NCBI RefSeq assembly: GCF_005484945.1
Contig: NZ_CP034035.1
Location: forward strand, 1,240,001-1,304,000
Length of the DNA stretch: 64,000 bases
Direction of reading: 5' to 3'
Source: Brenneria rubrifaciens
Lineage (GTDB): Bacteria; Pseudomonadota; Gammaproteobacteria; Enterobacterales; Enterobacteriaceae
The translations under genes and the position numbers were made by a program. The notes beneath the pieces are model-generated. The model was not told where the DNA came from. It made no database searches and worked only from the letters and a program-made list of their open reading frames with translations. Positions 39,021 to 48,348 of the stretch are shown piece after piece. The stretch's first letter is position 1. Every line of letters starts with the position of its first letter.

Positions 39021-40284
39021 ATGGATTGAAAAGCCGTTGTCTGAGCTAGTGACTTTTCAAAAGGGCAGGAAGGTTGATACTTCCGCCTTTGCAAACGAAG
39101 GCTTCGCCGCATATTTGGGAGCATCTGGCATTGAAGGTGGTCATGACGGATTTGCTGCGACTCAACACGGGGTAATTGCTAAAAGAACTGACACGCTAAT
39201 GTTGTGGGATGGTGAAAGATCTGGCTTGGTCGGGTTTGACAAGGAAGGTGTAGTTGCCTCTACAGTATCAAAACTTACTCCAAACGAGCAAATCGACCCG
39301 CAATACCTGTTTTTTGTTCTGTCTGATCGATTTGGTTGGATTCAGCACCGTCGAACAGGTACGGGGGTTCCTCACGTACCAAAGGATCTTGGAAGAATCC
39401 TGAAGTTGCGCTATCCAAAAGCGTTATCAGTTCAGTCAAAAATTGCAGCTATTCTTACTACCAATGATATTGCTATCGAAAAAACCAAAGCCCTAGTTGC
39501 CAAATATAAGCAAATTAAAACGGGTCTTATGCACGATCTGTTTACCCGAGGCGTATTACCCAACGGCCAACTTCGCCCCTCGCGCAGTCAGGCACCTGGG
39601 ATGTATCGAGAGACAGAGATCGGATGGGTTCCGAAAGAGTGGAAGGTTTCAATTCTCGAAGAATTACTCGCACCACTACCAAACAATATCCGCAGCGGAC
39701 CCTTTGGTAGTGCCTTACTTAAACATGAACTGGTTGAGGATGGCATTCCATTCTTAGGTATCGATAATGTTCATGTAGAGCGCTTTGAACCTGAGTTTCG
39801 TCGGTTTGTAAGTGAACAAAAATTTAAAGAGTTAGCCAAGTACAGAGTTCGTCCTCGTGATGTTGTCATCACGATTATGGGAACTGTCGGTAGATGCTGT
39901 GTCATTCCAGATAATCTTGAACTTGGGCTCTCTTCCAAGCACCTTTGGACGATGACATTTGATCTTGAGAAAGCTATTCCTGAATTGATCTGCTGGCAGC
40001 TTAACCATTCAGCATGGGCCAAAGCGTGGTTTCGCCGTGCAATGCAAGGGGGGATAATGGATGCAATTCAGTCTAGCACCTTAAAGACTCTACATTTGCC
40101 AATTCCAGATCTTAACGAGCAAACATTAATTTATGCTCGATATATCAAGGTTTCAGCGCAAATTCAGCAGGAAAGTTTGCTACTAGAAAAGCTCAGAAAA
40201 CAAAAAATCGGCCTGATGCAAGATCTACTCACCGGCAAAGTGCCTGTACATGTTAAGGAACCAAACACTGAGGTAACGGCATGA
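39013..40284 (+). CDS. hsdS: Type I restriction-modification specificity subunit HsdS
   Basis: DNA-recognition subunit. Two target recognition domains (about 1-150 and 205-365), each beginning with a W-x-x-K/P-L or WVPKEWKV element and separated by conserved helical spacers: [37 protein letters not shown] in the middle and [23 protein letters not shown] at the end, both ending in the classic L-M-x-DLLTG/FTRG form. ATG 39013 overlaps the end of hsdM (ATGAGTGA) and gives 423 residues. Its composition is more AT-rich than hsdM, usual for exchangeable specificity genes. Confidence 0.95.
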   Translation: MSEWIEKPLSELVTFQKGRKVDTSAFANEGFAAYLGASGIEGGHDGFAATQHGVIAKRTDTLMLWDGERSGLVGFDKEGVVASTVSKLTPNEQIDPQYLFFVLSDRFGWIQHRRTGTGVPHVPKDLGRILKLRYPKALSVQSKIAAILTTNDIAIEKTKALVAKYKQIKTGLMHDLFTRGVLPNGQLRPSRSQAPGMYRETEIGWVPKEWKVSILEELLAPLPNNIRSGPFGSALLKHELVEDGIPFLGIDNVHVERFEPEFRRFVSEQKFKELAKYRVRPRDVVITIMGTVGRCCVIPDNLELGLSSKHLWTMTFDLEKAIPELICWQLNHSAWAKAWFRRAMQGGIMDAIQSSTLKTLHLPIPDLNEQTLIYARYIKVSAQIQQESLLLEKLRKQKIGLMQDLLTGKVPVHVKEPNTEVTA

Positions 40285-41336
40285 CATCAGAGCGCCCGGT
40301 TTCGATGACCCCAGAACCCAGCGGCTACGCCGACTGGCTGGCCGACCTGAAGGGGCGTATCCATAGCGCCCAGCAGCGTGCCACGCTGGCGGTCAACCGG
40401 GAACTGGTGGGACTGTATTGGCAGATAGGTCGGGACATCCTTAGCCGACAGGCTGATCAAGGCTGGGGGGCGAAAGTCATTGAACGGCTGGCGCATGACC
40501 TACGCACAGCCTTTCCGGAAATGAAGGGATTCTCAACGCGTAACCTCAAGTATATGCGCGCTTTTGCCGAAGCTTGGCCGGATGCGGAATTTGTGCAAGC
40601 GGTACTTGCACAATTGCCTTGGTATCACCAACTGGCCCTGCTGGACAAACTTAATCGCCCGGAAGATCGCCGTTGGTATGCCGCCAAAGCTATTGAGCAT
40701 AACTGGTCGCGTAATGTGCTGGTAATGCAAATTGAAAGTCGCCTGTTAGAGCGTAGCGGCAGTGCGATAACCAACTTTGATGTCAGCTTGCCTCAGGCGC
40801 AGTCTGACCTGGCGCGTGAATCACTGAAAGACCCATACCGATTTGATTTCCTTGGGCTAACTGAGGAAGCACAGGAACGTGAAGTGGAAAACGCCTTGGT
40901 AAAGCATGTGACCGAGTTTCTGCTGGAGCTTGGTGCGGGCTTTGCCTTTGTCGGGCGACAGGTGTTGCTGGATGTAGGCGGTGACGAGTTCTTTATCGAC
41001 CTGCTGTTCTACCATCTCAGGTTACGTTGCTATGTGGTAATCGAACTCAAAGGCGGTAAGTTCAAACCGGAGCATCTTGGGCAATTGGGATTCTATCTGA
41101 CGGCGGTGGATAGGCAGGTGAAAGACGAGCAGGATAACCCGACAATTGGTCTTTTGCTCTGTAAGAGCAAAAACAAAGTCGTTGCCGAATATGCCTTAGG
41201 GGATAAGTCCCAGCCTATGGGCATTGCTGAATACAAGTTAGTTGAATCCCTCCCAGTGGAGCTGCAAACCAGCTTACCGAGCATTGAGCAGTTGGAGCGA
41301 GAGTTGGCAGGAGATACAGAAGAGGACTCTGTATGA
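40281..41336 (+). CDS. DUF1016 (YhcG family) PD-(D/E)XK nuclease
   Basis: A 351-residue protein with an N-terminal helical DUF1016-N domain (SAQQRATLAVNRELVGLYWQIGRDIL, GFSTRNLKYMRAFAEAWP, LPWYHQLALLDKL) and a C-terminal PD-(D/E)XK nuclease domain with Asp240 (FFIDLLFY) and Glu255-Leu-Lys257 (VIELKGGKF). It is embedded by 4-bp overlaps between hsdS and hsdR, so it is an integral part of the operon. Such genes often ride in type I R-M operons; their exact task is unsettled. Confidence 0.9.
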   Translation: MTSERPVSMTPEPSGYADWLADLKGRIHSAQQRATLAVNRELVGLYWQIGRDILSRQADQGWGAKVIERLAHDLRTAFPEMKGFSTRNLKYMRAFAEAWPDAEFVQAVLAQLPWYHQLALLDKLNRPEDRRWYAAKAIEHNWSRNVLVMQIESRLLERSGSAITNFDVSLPQAQSDLARESLKDPYRFDFLGLTEEAQEREVENALVKHVTEFLLELGAGFAFVGRQVLLDVGGDEFFIDLLFYHLRLRCYVVIELKGGKFKPEHLGQLGFYLTAVDRQVKDEQDNPTIGLLLCKSKNKVVAEYALGDKSQPMGIAEYKLVESLPVELQTSLPSIEQLERELAGDTEEDSV

Positions 41337-44300
41337 GCGAATACAGCGAAGTTGAAAAGCCTTTTCTGAACCAACTGGGTGAGCAGGGCTGGACGGTGAT
41401 CGACCAGGGCTGCGGTATTCCACAGCAGGCGGGCCCCAGCTTGCGCAACAACTTTCGCCAGTGGCTTTTACCTGAAATCTTCGACAAGGCTGTTCGAGCC
41501 ATCAACCGTACTGACGATAACTGCGAATGGTTAACGGACAGACAACTGGAAGAGTTGCGCGGCCAACTGCTGCGTCAGCCCAATCTTACTCTGCTGGAGG
41601 CTAATGAAGCCGTGCAGGCGCTGCTATTCAAGGCGCAGACTGACAGCAACGAACTGACTGGTGAAACTGACCCGGTGGTGCGTCTGATTGATTTTCACAC
41701 CCCAGCGAACAATCAGTTTCATGCCGTTAACCAATTCCGCATTGACACGCCGGGCTGTGTGAAGGCATTTATCATTCCCGATATTGTGTTGTTCGTGAAT
41801 GGCATCCCGCTGGTGGTGGTGGAATGCAAGAAAGGTTCGGAAACCTGTGCTAACCCGATGCAGGAAGCCTTTGTGCAGTTGCAGCGCTATATGGGGCGAC
41901 GCAAGGAAACTGCAAACGTGGGCCTGAAAGAAGGTGAGCCGCGACTTTTTTACAGTAACCTGCTGCTGATTCGCAGTTGCGGCCTGGAGGCGGACTACGG
42001 CAGCATCACCTCTGGCGAAGAACATTACTACGCTTGGAAAACGATCTACCCGCAAGATGATGCCGCCCGTGAGGGCATGAATGCCCAGCAGCAACTGATT
42101 GCCGGGATGCTGAATAAAACCAATCTGCTACAGATTTTGCGTACCAGTGCGGTGTTTATGGATACCGACGGTGGGCCGCGCGTTAAAGTGGTGTGCCGTT
42201 ATCAGCAGTTTCGTGCTTCGGGCAAGATTATCGAACGCCTGCGTCAGGGCGATACATCGTTGGAGCGTAGCGGTGTGGTATGGCATACCCAAGGCTCAGG
42301 CAAGTCGTTGACCATGGTTTTTTTGGCCCGAACGATCCGTGCCAGTCTCGACCTGAGCGATTACAAGCTGGTTCTGGTGAATGACCGACAGGATTTGGAA
42401 GAACAGTTGTGCAACACCGCTACCCTGATCGGCGGGCGGGTGAATGTGATTGAAAGCCGCCAGGGCTTGCGTGCACATCTTGCCACTGATAGCTCGGACG
42501 TTAGCATGGTCATGGTGCACAAGTTTCAGGAGCAAAAACAGACGTTGACTAATGTAGTCGCCGAGGCGCTGGGTACTTATCTGGCCATGCCCGCAGGTAA
42601 GACCTTTGGCGTGGTGAACAGCTCTGAACGCATCATTTTGATGATTGATGAGGCTCACCGTACGCAAAGTTCGGACCTAGGTGATAACCTGTTTGAGGCC
42701 TTTCCCAATGCGGCCCGGATTGCATTCACTGGCACGCCCTTGATTACCGATCGTCATGGCGAAAAGAAAACCCATAAGCGTTTTGGCGAGTACATCGATA
42801 CCTACCGGCTGATGGATGCGGTGAACGATGGCGCTACGCTACAAATCCTCTATGAGGGCAAAACCGCTGACAGTGCGCTGAACGAGAAGCATGCTTTTGA
42901 TACGGCGTTTGAAGATTTATTCAAAGACCGCAGTGATGAGGAGTTGCTGGCGATCAAGAAAAAATACGGCGCTACCGGCGATATTCTGGAGGCAGAAAAC
43001 CGTATCAACGCCATTGCTCGCGATTTGGTTGCGCACTATGTGGACAACATCCTGCCAAACGGCTTTAAGGCACAGGTGGTGTGCCATTCGAAGCTGGCCT
43101 GTGTGCGTTACCGCAACGGTATTGAAGCGGCATTGGCTGAAAGAATAACCAAGGAAGAAGGGCTGACTCTGCCAGATACAGCGTTGATTGAGCGTCTGCG
43201 TTTTCTGAAAACTGCGGTGGTTATCTCCAGCGATGGCACTAATGAAGCGGCCTTTATCACGTATGCGCGCAAACAGGCGCAGCGCATGAATGCGGTGGAG
43301 AACTTTTGCCGTAGTTTCGATCTGAATGATCCCGACAAAGCAAATACCGGCATTGCCTTTCTGATTGTGTGCGACATGCTGTTAACGGGCTTTGATGCGC
43401 CGATTGAGCAGGTGATGTATATCGATAAAAAGTTACGCGAGCACAGTTTGCTACAAGCTATCGCGCGGACCAACCGTGTGAAAAAGGGAAAACAGCGGGG
43501 ATATATCGTTGATTATATCGGTCTGGCCAATCACCTGACAGAGGCGCTTACACTGTACGCCGCCAGTGATGAGTTGCAGGAACTGCACGATGGAATGCAG
43601 AATATCACGTCAGAATTGCCGGTGCTGGACGAACGCTATCAGCGGTTGCTGCAACATTTCAGCGCCCTGGGAATCAGGCAGATTAGGGCCTTTGTTAATG
43701 GTGAGTTATCTCATTTGGATGCCGAGGCCGCCGTCGTGCACCAGGCGGTCAAGGCCCTGAAAGATGAGAAAAAACGTGCAGACTTCGAGGTCTACCTCAA
43801 AAAGTTTCTGATGAGTCTGGATATCATCCTGCCGCATCACTCTGCCCAGGCCTATCGTGTACCTGCAAAACGGTTCGGCTACATTTTGCAGGTCGCCAGA
43901 GAGCGTTATAAGGACACCAGTCTTGACCTTGGTAGCGCAGGTGAAAAGGTTAAGGCCCTGATTAATGAGCATCTGATCAGTCTTGGTATCAACCCGAAGG
44001 TGCCACCGGTAGAGTTGTTATCAGAAGACTTTCTCGAGAAGCTGGCCAGCCATGCCGGGCAGAACAGTGAAGCCAAAGCGAGCGAGATGGAACATGCTAT
44101 CCGCAAGCACTGTACCGTCCACCACGATGAGGATCCGGCCTTCTATAAGAGCCTGTCTGAAAAGGTGAACGCGCTGATCGAGAAGCACCACGACGAATGG
44201 GAATTGCTGGCTGAAAAATTGACTGATCTACGCAAGGAGGCTATTGCAGGTCGGCAGCAAGGTGAAGAGGGGATGAGTAAAGAAGTGACCACTTTTTATC

Positions 44301-44596
44301 AGCACATTGTTCAGCTTGGCTTTGCCAGCGGTACTGTTAATGATGCGGATAAGCCTGCGTTCAAAGCGTTGATGAGTACCTCGGTGACAATACTGCAAGA
44401 AAGCATCGCGAGCATCGACTTTTGGCTGAACCCTGACAAACAAAAGCGTGTGCGTGGTTTGATTAAAACCGAGATCGCCAGGACCGGAATCGAGGAGTTG
44501 AAGCTGAATCGTGAGCGAGTGGCCGTGGAAATCATGAAACTGGCTAAAAATCGCCATAATGAACTGATTAACATGGTACGGACGGAGGATGCATGA
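41333..44596 (+). CDS. hsdR: Type I restriction endonuclease subunit HsdR
   Basis: Motor-nuclease subunit that translocates and cuts unmethylated DNA. N-terminal PD-(D/E)XK domain (IPDIVLFVNGIPLVVVECKKG, Glu164, Lys166), SF2 translocase with Walker A TQGSGKS (Lys324), DEAH box 439-442, AFTGTPL and a downstream helicase half (IAFLIVCDMLLTGFDAP, LLQAIARTNRV), then a helical C-terminal region that contacts the methylase. All catalytic residues are present over 1087 residues, so restriction is expected to work. It overlaps the genes on both sides by 4 bp. Confidence 0.96.
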   Translation: MSEYSEVEKPFLNQLGEQGWTVIDQGCGIPQQAGPSLRNNFRQWLLPEIFDKAVRAINRTDDNCEWLTDRQLEELRGQLLRQPNLTLLEANEAVQALLFKAQTDSNELTGETDPVVRLIDFHTPANNQFHAVNQFRIDTPGCVKAFIIPDIVLFVNGIPLVVVECKKGSETCANPMQEAFVQLQRYMGRRKETANVGLKEGEPRLFYSNLLLIRSCGLEADYGSITSGEEHYYAWKTIYPQDDAAREGMNAQQQLIAGMLNKTNLLQILRTSAVFMDTDGGPRVKVVCRYQQFRASGKIIERLRQGDTSLERSGVVWHTQGSGKSLTMVFLARTIRASLDLSDYKLVLVNDRQDLEEQLCNTATLIGGRVNVIESRQGLRAHLATDSSDVSMVMVHKFQEQKQTLTNVVAEALGTYLAMPAGKTFGVVNSSERIILMIDEAHRTQSSDLGDNLFEAFPNAARIAFTGTPLITDRHGEKKTHKRFGEYIDTYRLMDAVNDGATLQILYEGKTADSALNEKHAFDTAFEDLFKDRSDEELLAIKKKYGATGDILEAENRINAIARDLVAHYVDNILPNGFKAQVVCHSKLACVRYRNGIEAALAERITKEEGLTLPDTALIERLRFLKTAVVISSDGTNEAAFITYARKQAQRMNAVENFCRSFDLNDPDKANTGIAFLIVCDMLLTGFDAPIEQVMYIDKKLREHSLLQAIARTNRVKKGKQRGYIVDYIGLANHLTEALTLYAASDELQELHDGMQNITSELPVLDERYQRLLQHFSALGIRQIRAFVNGELSHLDAEAAVVHQAVKALKDEKKRADFEVYLKKFLMSLDIILPHHSAQAYRVPAKRFGYILQVARERYKDTSLDLGSAGEKVKALINEHLISLGINPKVPPVELLSEDFLEKLASHAGQNSEAKASEMEHAIRKHCTVHHDEDPAFYKSLSEKVNALIEKHHDEWELLAEKLTDLRKEAIAGRQQGEEGMSKEVTTFYQHIVQLGFASGTVNDADKPAFKALMSTSVTILQESIASIDFWLNPDKQKRVRGLIKTEIARTGIEELKLNRERVAVEIMKLAKNRHNELINMVRTEDA

Positions 44597-45306
44597 TGCA
44601 ACGCCGGCAGGTTCGCGATATTGAATATCAATTATTGCCAGGAAGCGATCGTCAGACTACCGACATTGTGATTGAACGCAACGGTGCTATTACCGTGCGG
44701 CCTCCCCTGCGAATGACACCTGAGCAGGTAGATGAAACTGTGTTCAGCAAGCGCATGTGGATTTACCGAAATCTGGCTGAGTGGCGCGATCTTAATGCTA
44801 CACGAGTAGTGCGTGAATGGGTTAACGGTGAGACTTTTCTCTATCTGGGAAGCGGCTACCGACTTCAGTTAATCGCCGGACAAATTGATGATCTCAAACT
44901 TAAGGATGGCCGCTTCTGCATGCGGCGCGAGATTATCGAAGAGGAGGAGGGCTATTCCGCGGCTCATCAGGCGTTCGTACTTTTTTATCAAATGAAAGGT
45001 TTACCTCGTATCCGCAGTCGAGTGGCTTGGTTTGCAGCCAAAGTAGGTGTGAATCCCGGTACAGTACAAATTAAGGATCTGGGTTACCGCTGGGCTTCAT
45101 GCGGCACGAACGGCGATCTCCATTTCCACTGGAAATGCCTGATGGCGCCGCTAAGCGTCATTGACTATATCATCGTCCACGAGCTTTGCCATCTGCGTTA
45201 TCGGGATCACTCGGAAGCGTTCTGGAACGAGGTGGACAAGGTATTGCCGGATTATCGCGAAAGAAAAGAGTGGCTCAGAGGCCGTGGGGCTGGATTGGAT
45301 CTGTGA
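44593..45306 (+). CDS. YgjP-like (DUF45) zinc metallopeptidase-fold protein
   Basis: A 237-residue protein with the zincin motif HELCH (196-200) in IIVHELCHLRYRDHSEAFWNEV, and the family's KDLGYRWASCGTNGDLHFHWKCLMAP block before it. YgjP/DUF45 proteins are SprT/WSS1-like putative metal-dependent hydrolases that are frequent passengers at the end of type I R-M operons with the same gene order. Activity unproven. Start at ATG 44593 or the next codon, also ATG. Last gene of the five-gene operon; an IS903-type element lies 82 bp downstream. Confidence 0.9.
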   Translation: MMQRRQVRDIEYQLLPGSDRQTTDIVIERNGAITVRPPLRMTPEQVDETVFSKRMWIYRNLAEWRDLNATRVVREWVNGETFLYLGSGYRLQLIAGQIDDLKLKDGRFCMRREIIEEEEGYSAAHQAFVLFYQMKGLPRIRSRVAWFAAKVGVNPGTVQIKDLGYRWASCGTNGDLHFHWKCLMAPLSVIDYIIVHELCHLRYRDHSEAFWNEVDKVLPDYRERKEWLRGRGAGLDL

Positions 45307-45388
45307 GAAACTAACCACTTCTCTTTATTTGACGTTAAATATCTGACGTTATTTTAAAACTAAAAGCCCGCTTAAGTTTCCTTGCAGG

Positions 45389-46445
45389 GGCGTTGTTGAA
45401 TAAATCATTTTCGGGGTGCAGCAAAGCCCTTTCCTCATCTCTCAGGCAATGCGAACACTGACCGGCATGCCCAGCCGCGTCATGGTGTTCATTGCTTTCA
45501 CCCGCGCCATCGCTTCACCCACCTGCCCATCGTAATCACGCAGCGACAACCGGTCTCCCAACATCATCTTCATCCGCGATATCGCCGTTTCCGCCAGTGA
45601 ACGCCGGTGGTAACCCACTTTCTTTTTCCACGCCTCGTTGTTTCCCGTCAACCGCTGCTGCGCCACCGCCTGATTTCGCTCCTGATATCGCTCCAAAGGC
45701 CAGTATTTCGCTCCCCTGCGCGGCGGGATGACCGGCCTGATTTTCTTCCTTTTCAAACCGTCGTGGCAGTCGCGCACATCGTAAGCCCCGTCTGCCAGCG
45801 CTTCCTTTATCTTCCTGTGCGTCTGGCTTATCAGCCCCGGCAACGCCTGCGCGTCCGTCACGCCGCTGAGTGACAAGTCAGCGCAGACTATCTCATGTGT
45901 GCCCGCGTCCACCGCCAGATGCAGCTTGCGCCACACCCGCCGCTTTTCCGCACCGTGTTTTTTGACCTTCCATTCCCCCTCGCCAAAGACTTTAAGCCCG
46001 GTGGAATCAATGACCAGATGCGCGATTTCGCCGCGTGTCGGCGTCCTGATATTGACGTTAACACTTTTGGCCCGTTTGCTGATACTGGTGTAATCCGGGC
46101 TGCGCAGCGGCACATTCATCAGATGGAAAACCGAATCGATAAATCCCTGCAACGCCCGCAGCGCAAGGTTAAAGACGTTCTTGAGCATCAATGCAGTGGT
46201 GATCGCCATATCGGAGTAACGTAACGGCCGGCCTCGCCGCGCAGGCTCAGCGGCATCGTACCATGCGGCGGTGGCGTCATCGCTGAGCCAGACTGTCAGC
46301 GACCCCCGTTGACGGAGGGCGTGGTTATACGTTTTCCAGTTGGTGATTTTGAACTTCTGCTTTGCCACGGTTCGCCATGTACTGTCAGGGAAGAGAGTGA
46401 TCTGATCCTGTTTACCGCTGAAAGTTCGATTTATTCAACAACGCC
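45389..46445 (-). mobile_element. IS903-type insertion sequence (IS5 family), copy 2
   Basis: 1057 bp with the same terminal repeats as the copy at 5956-7012 but in the opposite orientation. Perfect 9-bp target duplications CCTTGCAGG at 45380-45388 and 46446-46454 show a clean, separate insertion. It lies between the R-M operon and the GHKL/STAS pair and interrupts no gene. Confidence 0.97.
45442..46368 (-). CDS. IS903-type transposase (IS5 family, DDE)
   Basis: 308 residues, identical to the transposase at 6033-6959, with the same DDE residues and intact frame. Two identical copies in one window imply recent spread in this strain. Confidence 0.97.
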   Translation of the reverse strand: MAKQKFKITNWKTYNHALRQRGSLTVWLSDDATAAWYDAAEPARRGRPLRYSDMAITTALMLKNVFNLALRALQGFIDSVFHLMNVPLRSPDYTSISKRAKSVNVNIRTPTRGEIAHLVIDSTGLKVFGEGEWKVKKHGAEKRRVWRKLHLAVDAGTHEIVCADLSLSGVTDAQALPGLISQTHRKIKEALADGAYDVRDCHDGLKRKKIRPVIPPRRGAKYWPLERYQERNQAVAQQRLTGNNEAWKKKVGYHRRSLAETAISRMKMMLGDRLSLRDYDGQVGEAMARVKAMNTMTRLGMPVSVRIA

Positions 46446-46537
46446 CCTTGCAGGCTGAAACTATAGCGATTTCATAAACAACTCATTAGAATAACTGGCA
46501 AGACCTCCGCTGAGGATTGACAGGAAAAAATATAATA

Positions 46538-47656
46538 ATGTTCAGTGACATTGATAAGCTACTTAACGCTAACCCAGGCCTGACGGGGCGTGAGATCGCC
46601 AAGCAACTTGGGTTTGATAAAAAAAAGGTCAATTCATTCCTGAGTCGAAGTGGGCATTTATTTAATCAAGATGAGAATTACAAGTGGTTCCAGTCTAAGA
46701 ACAGAACTTTTGTACTTTCGCTTCCTGGTGACACATGGCTTACCCAAGATGACTTTGAGGATGCTCTTTCTAAAAGTGGAAATCCTTTAGATGGGACCTA
46801 CAAAGCAGCCGATATAATCTTTGCCAAAAACTGTTCTCTGATGATGGTGGCTATTGCCAGGATGCTGTCTTTACTTAATCAACTGTCATCCCGAAATATC
46901 GCGGTCACTATTGATTTAACTAAATGTAAAAGAACAAGAACTTTCCTCAACCGCTCTGGTTTTTACGATCTGCTGGATCAAAAGATTACCGTTCTACCCT
47001 TCAGACCCCAGCTTGGCAATTCTGATGCTGTAAAATATGTTGATAACAGCGAGAGTCTGGTTGAACTAGGCGCGATAGACATGGGTTCAACAAAGGCCGA
47101 AATCAGTGAACTTATCAAGAGACTGGGACAACGCTTCGTTTCTGAAGCTTCCAAAGATTATCTTACTGTCATTATGACGGTCTTTAGCGAACTCATTAAC
47201 AATGTGAAGGATCACAGTAATAGCCATATTCCTGGTTTTGCCGCTCTCCAGAGCTACAATGGAAAGGGAAGAAGGAAGCATATACAGACGGTGATTTCGG
47301 ATAGCGGGCTAGGAGTAGTGGCAACCTTACGCGCAACGCTCCAAGGTAATTATCCTGAGTTATATGCAAAATTTCCTGCTGGTTTATTACGTTCCGACAT
47401 AGATCTGGTTAAACACGTTTTTTCTAACGGCGGGATTAGCCGCCATGGTTCAAAAGAAGGGCGTGGCCTTGGTTTTGAAAGTTCTCGAAAGCAAGCGTCC
47501 AAAAACGAAGCGTTGCTCATCATCAGACAAACACATTTCAGCATTGAACTGAATTACAAAGATGGTGAACTTGTCACCGCTGAGGTTAAGGAAAATCTTA
47601 GCTTGATAAACGGTACTCATATCTGCTTCGATTTCTTTATTGACACCCCTGAATAA
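46538..47656 (+). CDS. GHKL ATPase-fold protein with N-terminal winged helix
   Basis: From ATG 46538 (ACAGGA upstream; a TTG at 46517 is in frame) the protein has 372 residues. Residues 1-60 look like a winged helix (LLNANPGLTGREIAKQLGFDKKKVNSFLSRSG). The C-terminal half shows a Bergerat ATP-binding fold: N box ELINNVKDHS (Glu218, Asn222), G1 SDSGLG (Asp255) and G2 GRGLG (308-312). No His phosphoacceptor domain or membrane span is visible, so it is not a classical sensor kinase. It is followed 19 bp later by a STAS-like protein. I infer a kinase/switch pair reminiscent of anti-sigma factor and antagonist, regulating the ubiquitin-like operon next door; no named family comes to mind. Confidence 0.75.
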   Translation: MFSDIDKLLNANPGLTGREIAKQLGFDKKKVNSFLSRSGHLFNQDENYKWFQSKNRTFVLSLPGDTWLTQDDFEDALSKSGNPLDGTYKAADIIFAKNCSLMMVAIARMLSLLNQLSSRNIAVTIDLTKCKRTRTFLNRSGFYDLLDQKITVLPFRPQLGNSDAVKYVDNSESLVELGAIDMGSTKAEISELIKRLGQRFVSEASKDYLTVIMTVFSELINNVKDHSNSHIPGFAALQSYNGKGRRKHIQTVISDSGLGVVATLRATLQGNYPELYAKFPAGLLRSDIDLVKHVFSNGGISRHGSKEGRGLGFESSRKQASKNEALLIIRQTHFSIELNYKDGELVTAEVKENLSLINGTHICFDFFIDTPE

Positions 47657-47675
47657 AACAGATTAACTTAATCAG

Positions 47676-48224
47676 ATGAAACAGAAATCACTTATCATCA
47701 AACTTTTCGATCTTGTCGGCGACTCTTTTGCATTCGGTAACGAAATGGGAAGAGAGGTCTTTGGTAAGCTCCAGCAGATAGTGGACAATAACCCTCAGCA
47801 GAATGTGTTCGGCATTTCTCTTGAAGGAATTGATGCCACCGATGCATCCTTTCCCAGAGAAAGCGTTGTTTCACTTGCAAAGTTGCTTCGTGAAGATAAA
47901 GGCTTTTACCTCACAGGAGTTACGTCTAAGGACCTACTGGATAACTGGTCATATGCCGCGACAGCAAAAGACCAGCCGATTTTTGTCTATGGCAGTACTT
48001 ATAGCATCATCGGTCCTGTGCTGACCGAAGGAACAAAACAGCTCATTGATTTCATTATGCGAAATGAATTTACCACGACTAGCATGGTGGCATCAGAGTT
48101 CGACCTCTCTACGCAAAATGCCAGTGGGAAGCTCAAAAAGCTTTATCGGCAAGGGTTTATTCTGGGGAAAAAAGAGGTCGCGGAGTCCGGCGGGCATGAG
48201 TTTGTGTATGTTCCGATAAAATAA
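47676..48224 (+). CDS. STAS-like (DUF4325-type) protein with C-terminal winged helix
   Basis: A 182-residue protein. The first 85 residues fit a DUF4325/STAS-like fold (IKLFDLVGDSFAFGNEMGREVFGKLQ, then VFGISLEGIDATDASFPRESVVSLAKLL). The C-terminal 60 residues look like a winged helix (MRNEFTTTSMVASEFDLSTQNASGKLKKLYRQGFILGKKE). It is 19 bp after the GHKL protein, so they are almost surely co-expressed partners. Palindromes containing TCTGATAAA begin at its stop codon and are attractive targets for either winged helix. Function is inferred from domain type only. Confidence 0.75.
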   Translation: MKQKSLIIKLFDLVGDSFAFGNEMGREVFGKLQQIVDNNPQQNVFGISLEGIDATDASFPRESVVSLAKLLREDKGFYLTGVTSKDLLDNWSYAATAKDQPIFVYGSTYSIIGPVLTEGTKQLIDFIMRNEFTTTSMVASEFDLSTQNASGKLKKLYRQGFILGKKEVAESGGHEFVYVPIK

Positions 48225-48255
48225 TTCTGATAAATCTGCTTGCGTTAATCAGAAT
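48224..48255. repeat. Inverted repeat 1 upstream of the ubiquitin-like operon
   Basis: ATTCTGAT (48224-48231) and ATCAGAAT (48248-48255), an 8-bp perfect inverted repeat that overlaps the stop region of the STAS-like gene. It shares the TCTGATAAA half-site with the larger palindrome 50 bp downstream. Confidence 0.6.
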
Positions 48256-48297
48256 CTAGCGGTATTGTCCTGCATGTTGGTTCGCCAACTTGTGTGG

Positions 48298-48329
48298 CAT
48301 CTGATAAATCTCTTAAAGTTTATCAGATG
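48298..48329. promoter_or_regulatory. Inverted repeat 2, candidate operator of the ubiquitin-like operon
   Basis: CATCTGATAAA (48298-48308) and TTTATCAGATG (48319-48329) are perfect 11-bp complements with a 10-base spacer, 19 bp before the ATG of the multiubiquitin gene. No T run follows, so it is less likely to be a terminator than a protein-binding site. Confidence 0.6.
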
Positions 48330-48348
48330 TTATTGAGATAACTATCCT

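Noticed and set aside
48298..48329. Reading the 11-bp palindrome as a Rho-independent terminator of the STAS-like gene
   Set aside because: No T run follows on either strand that fits, and a related inverted repeat just upstream argues for binding sites.
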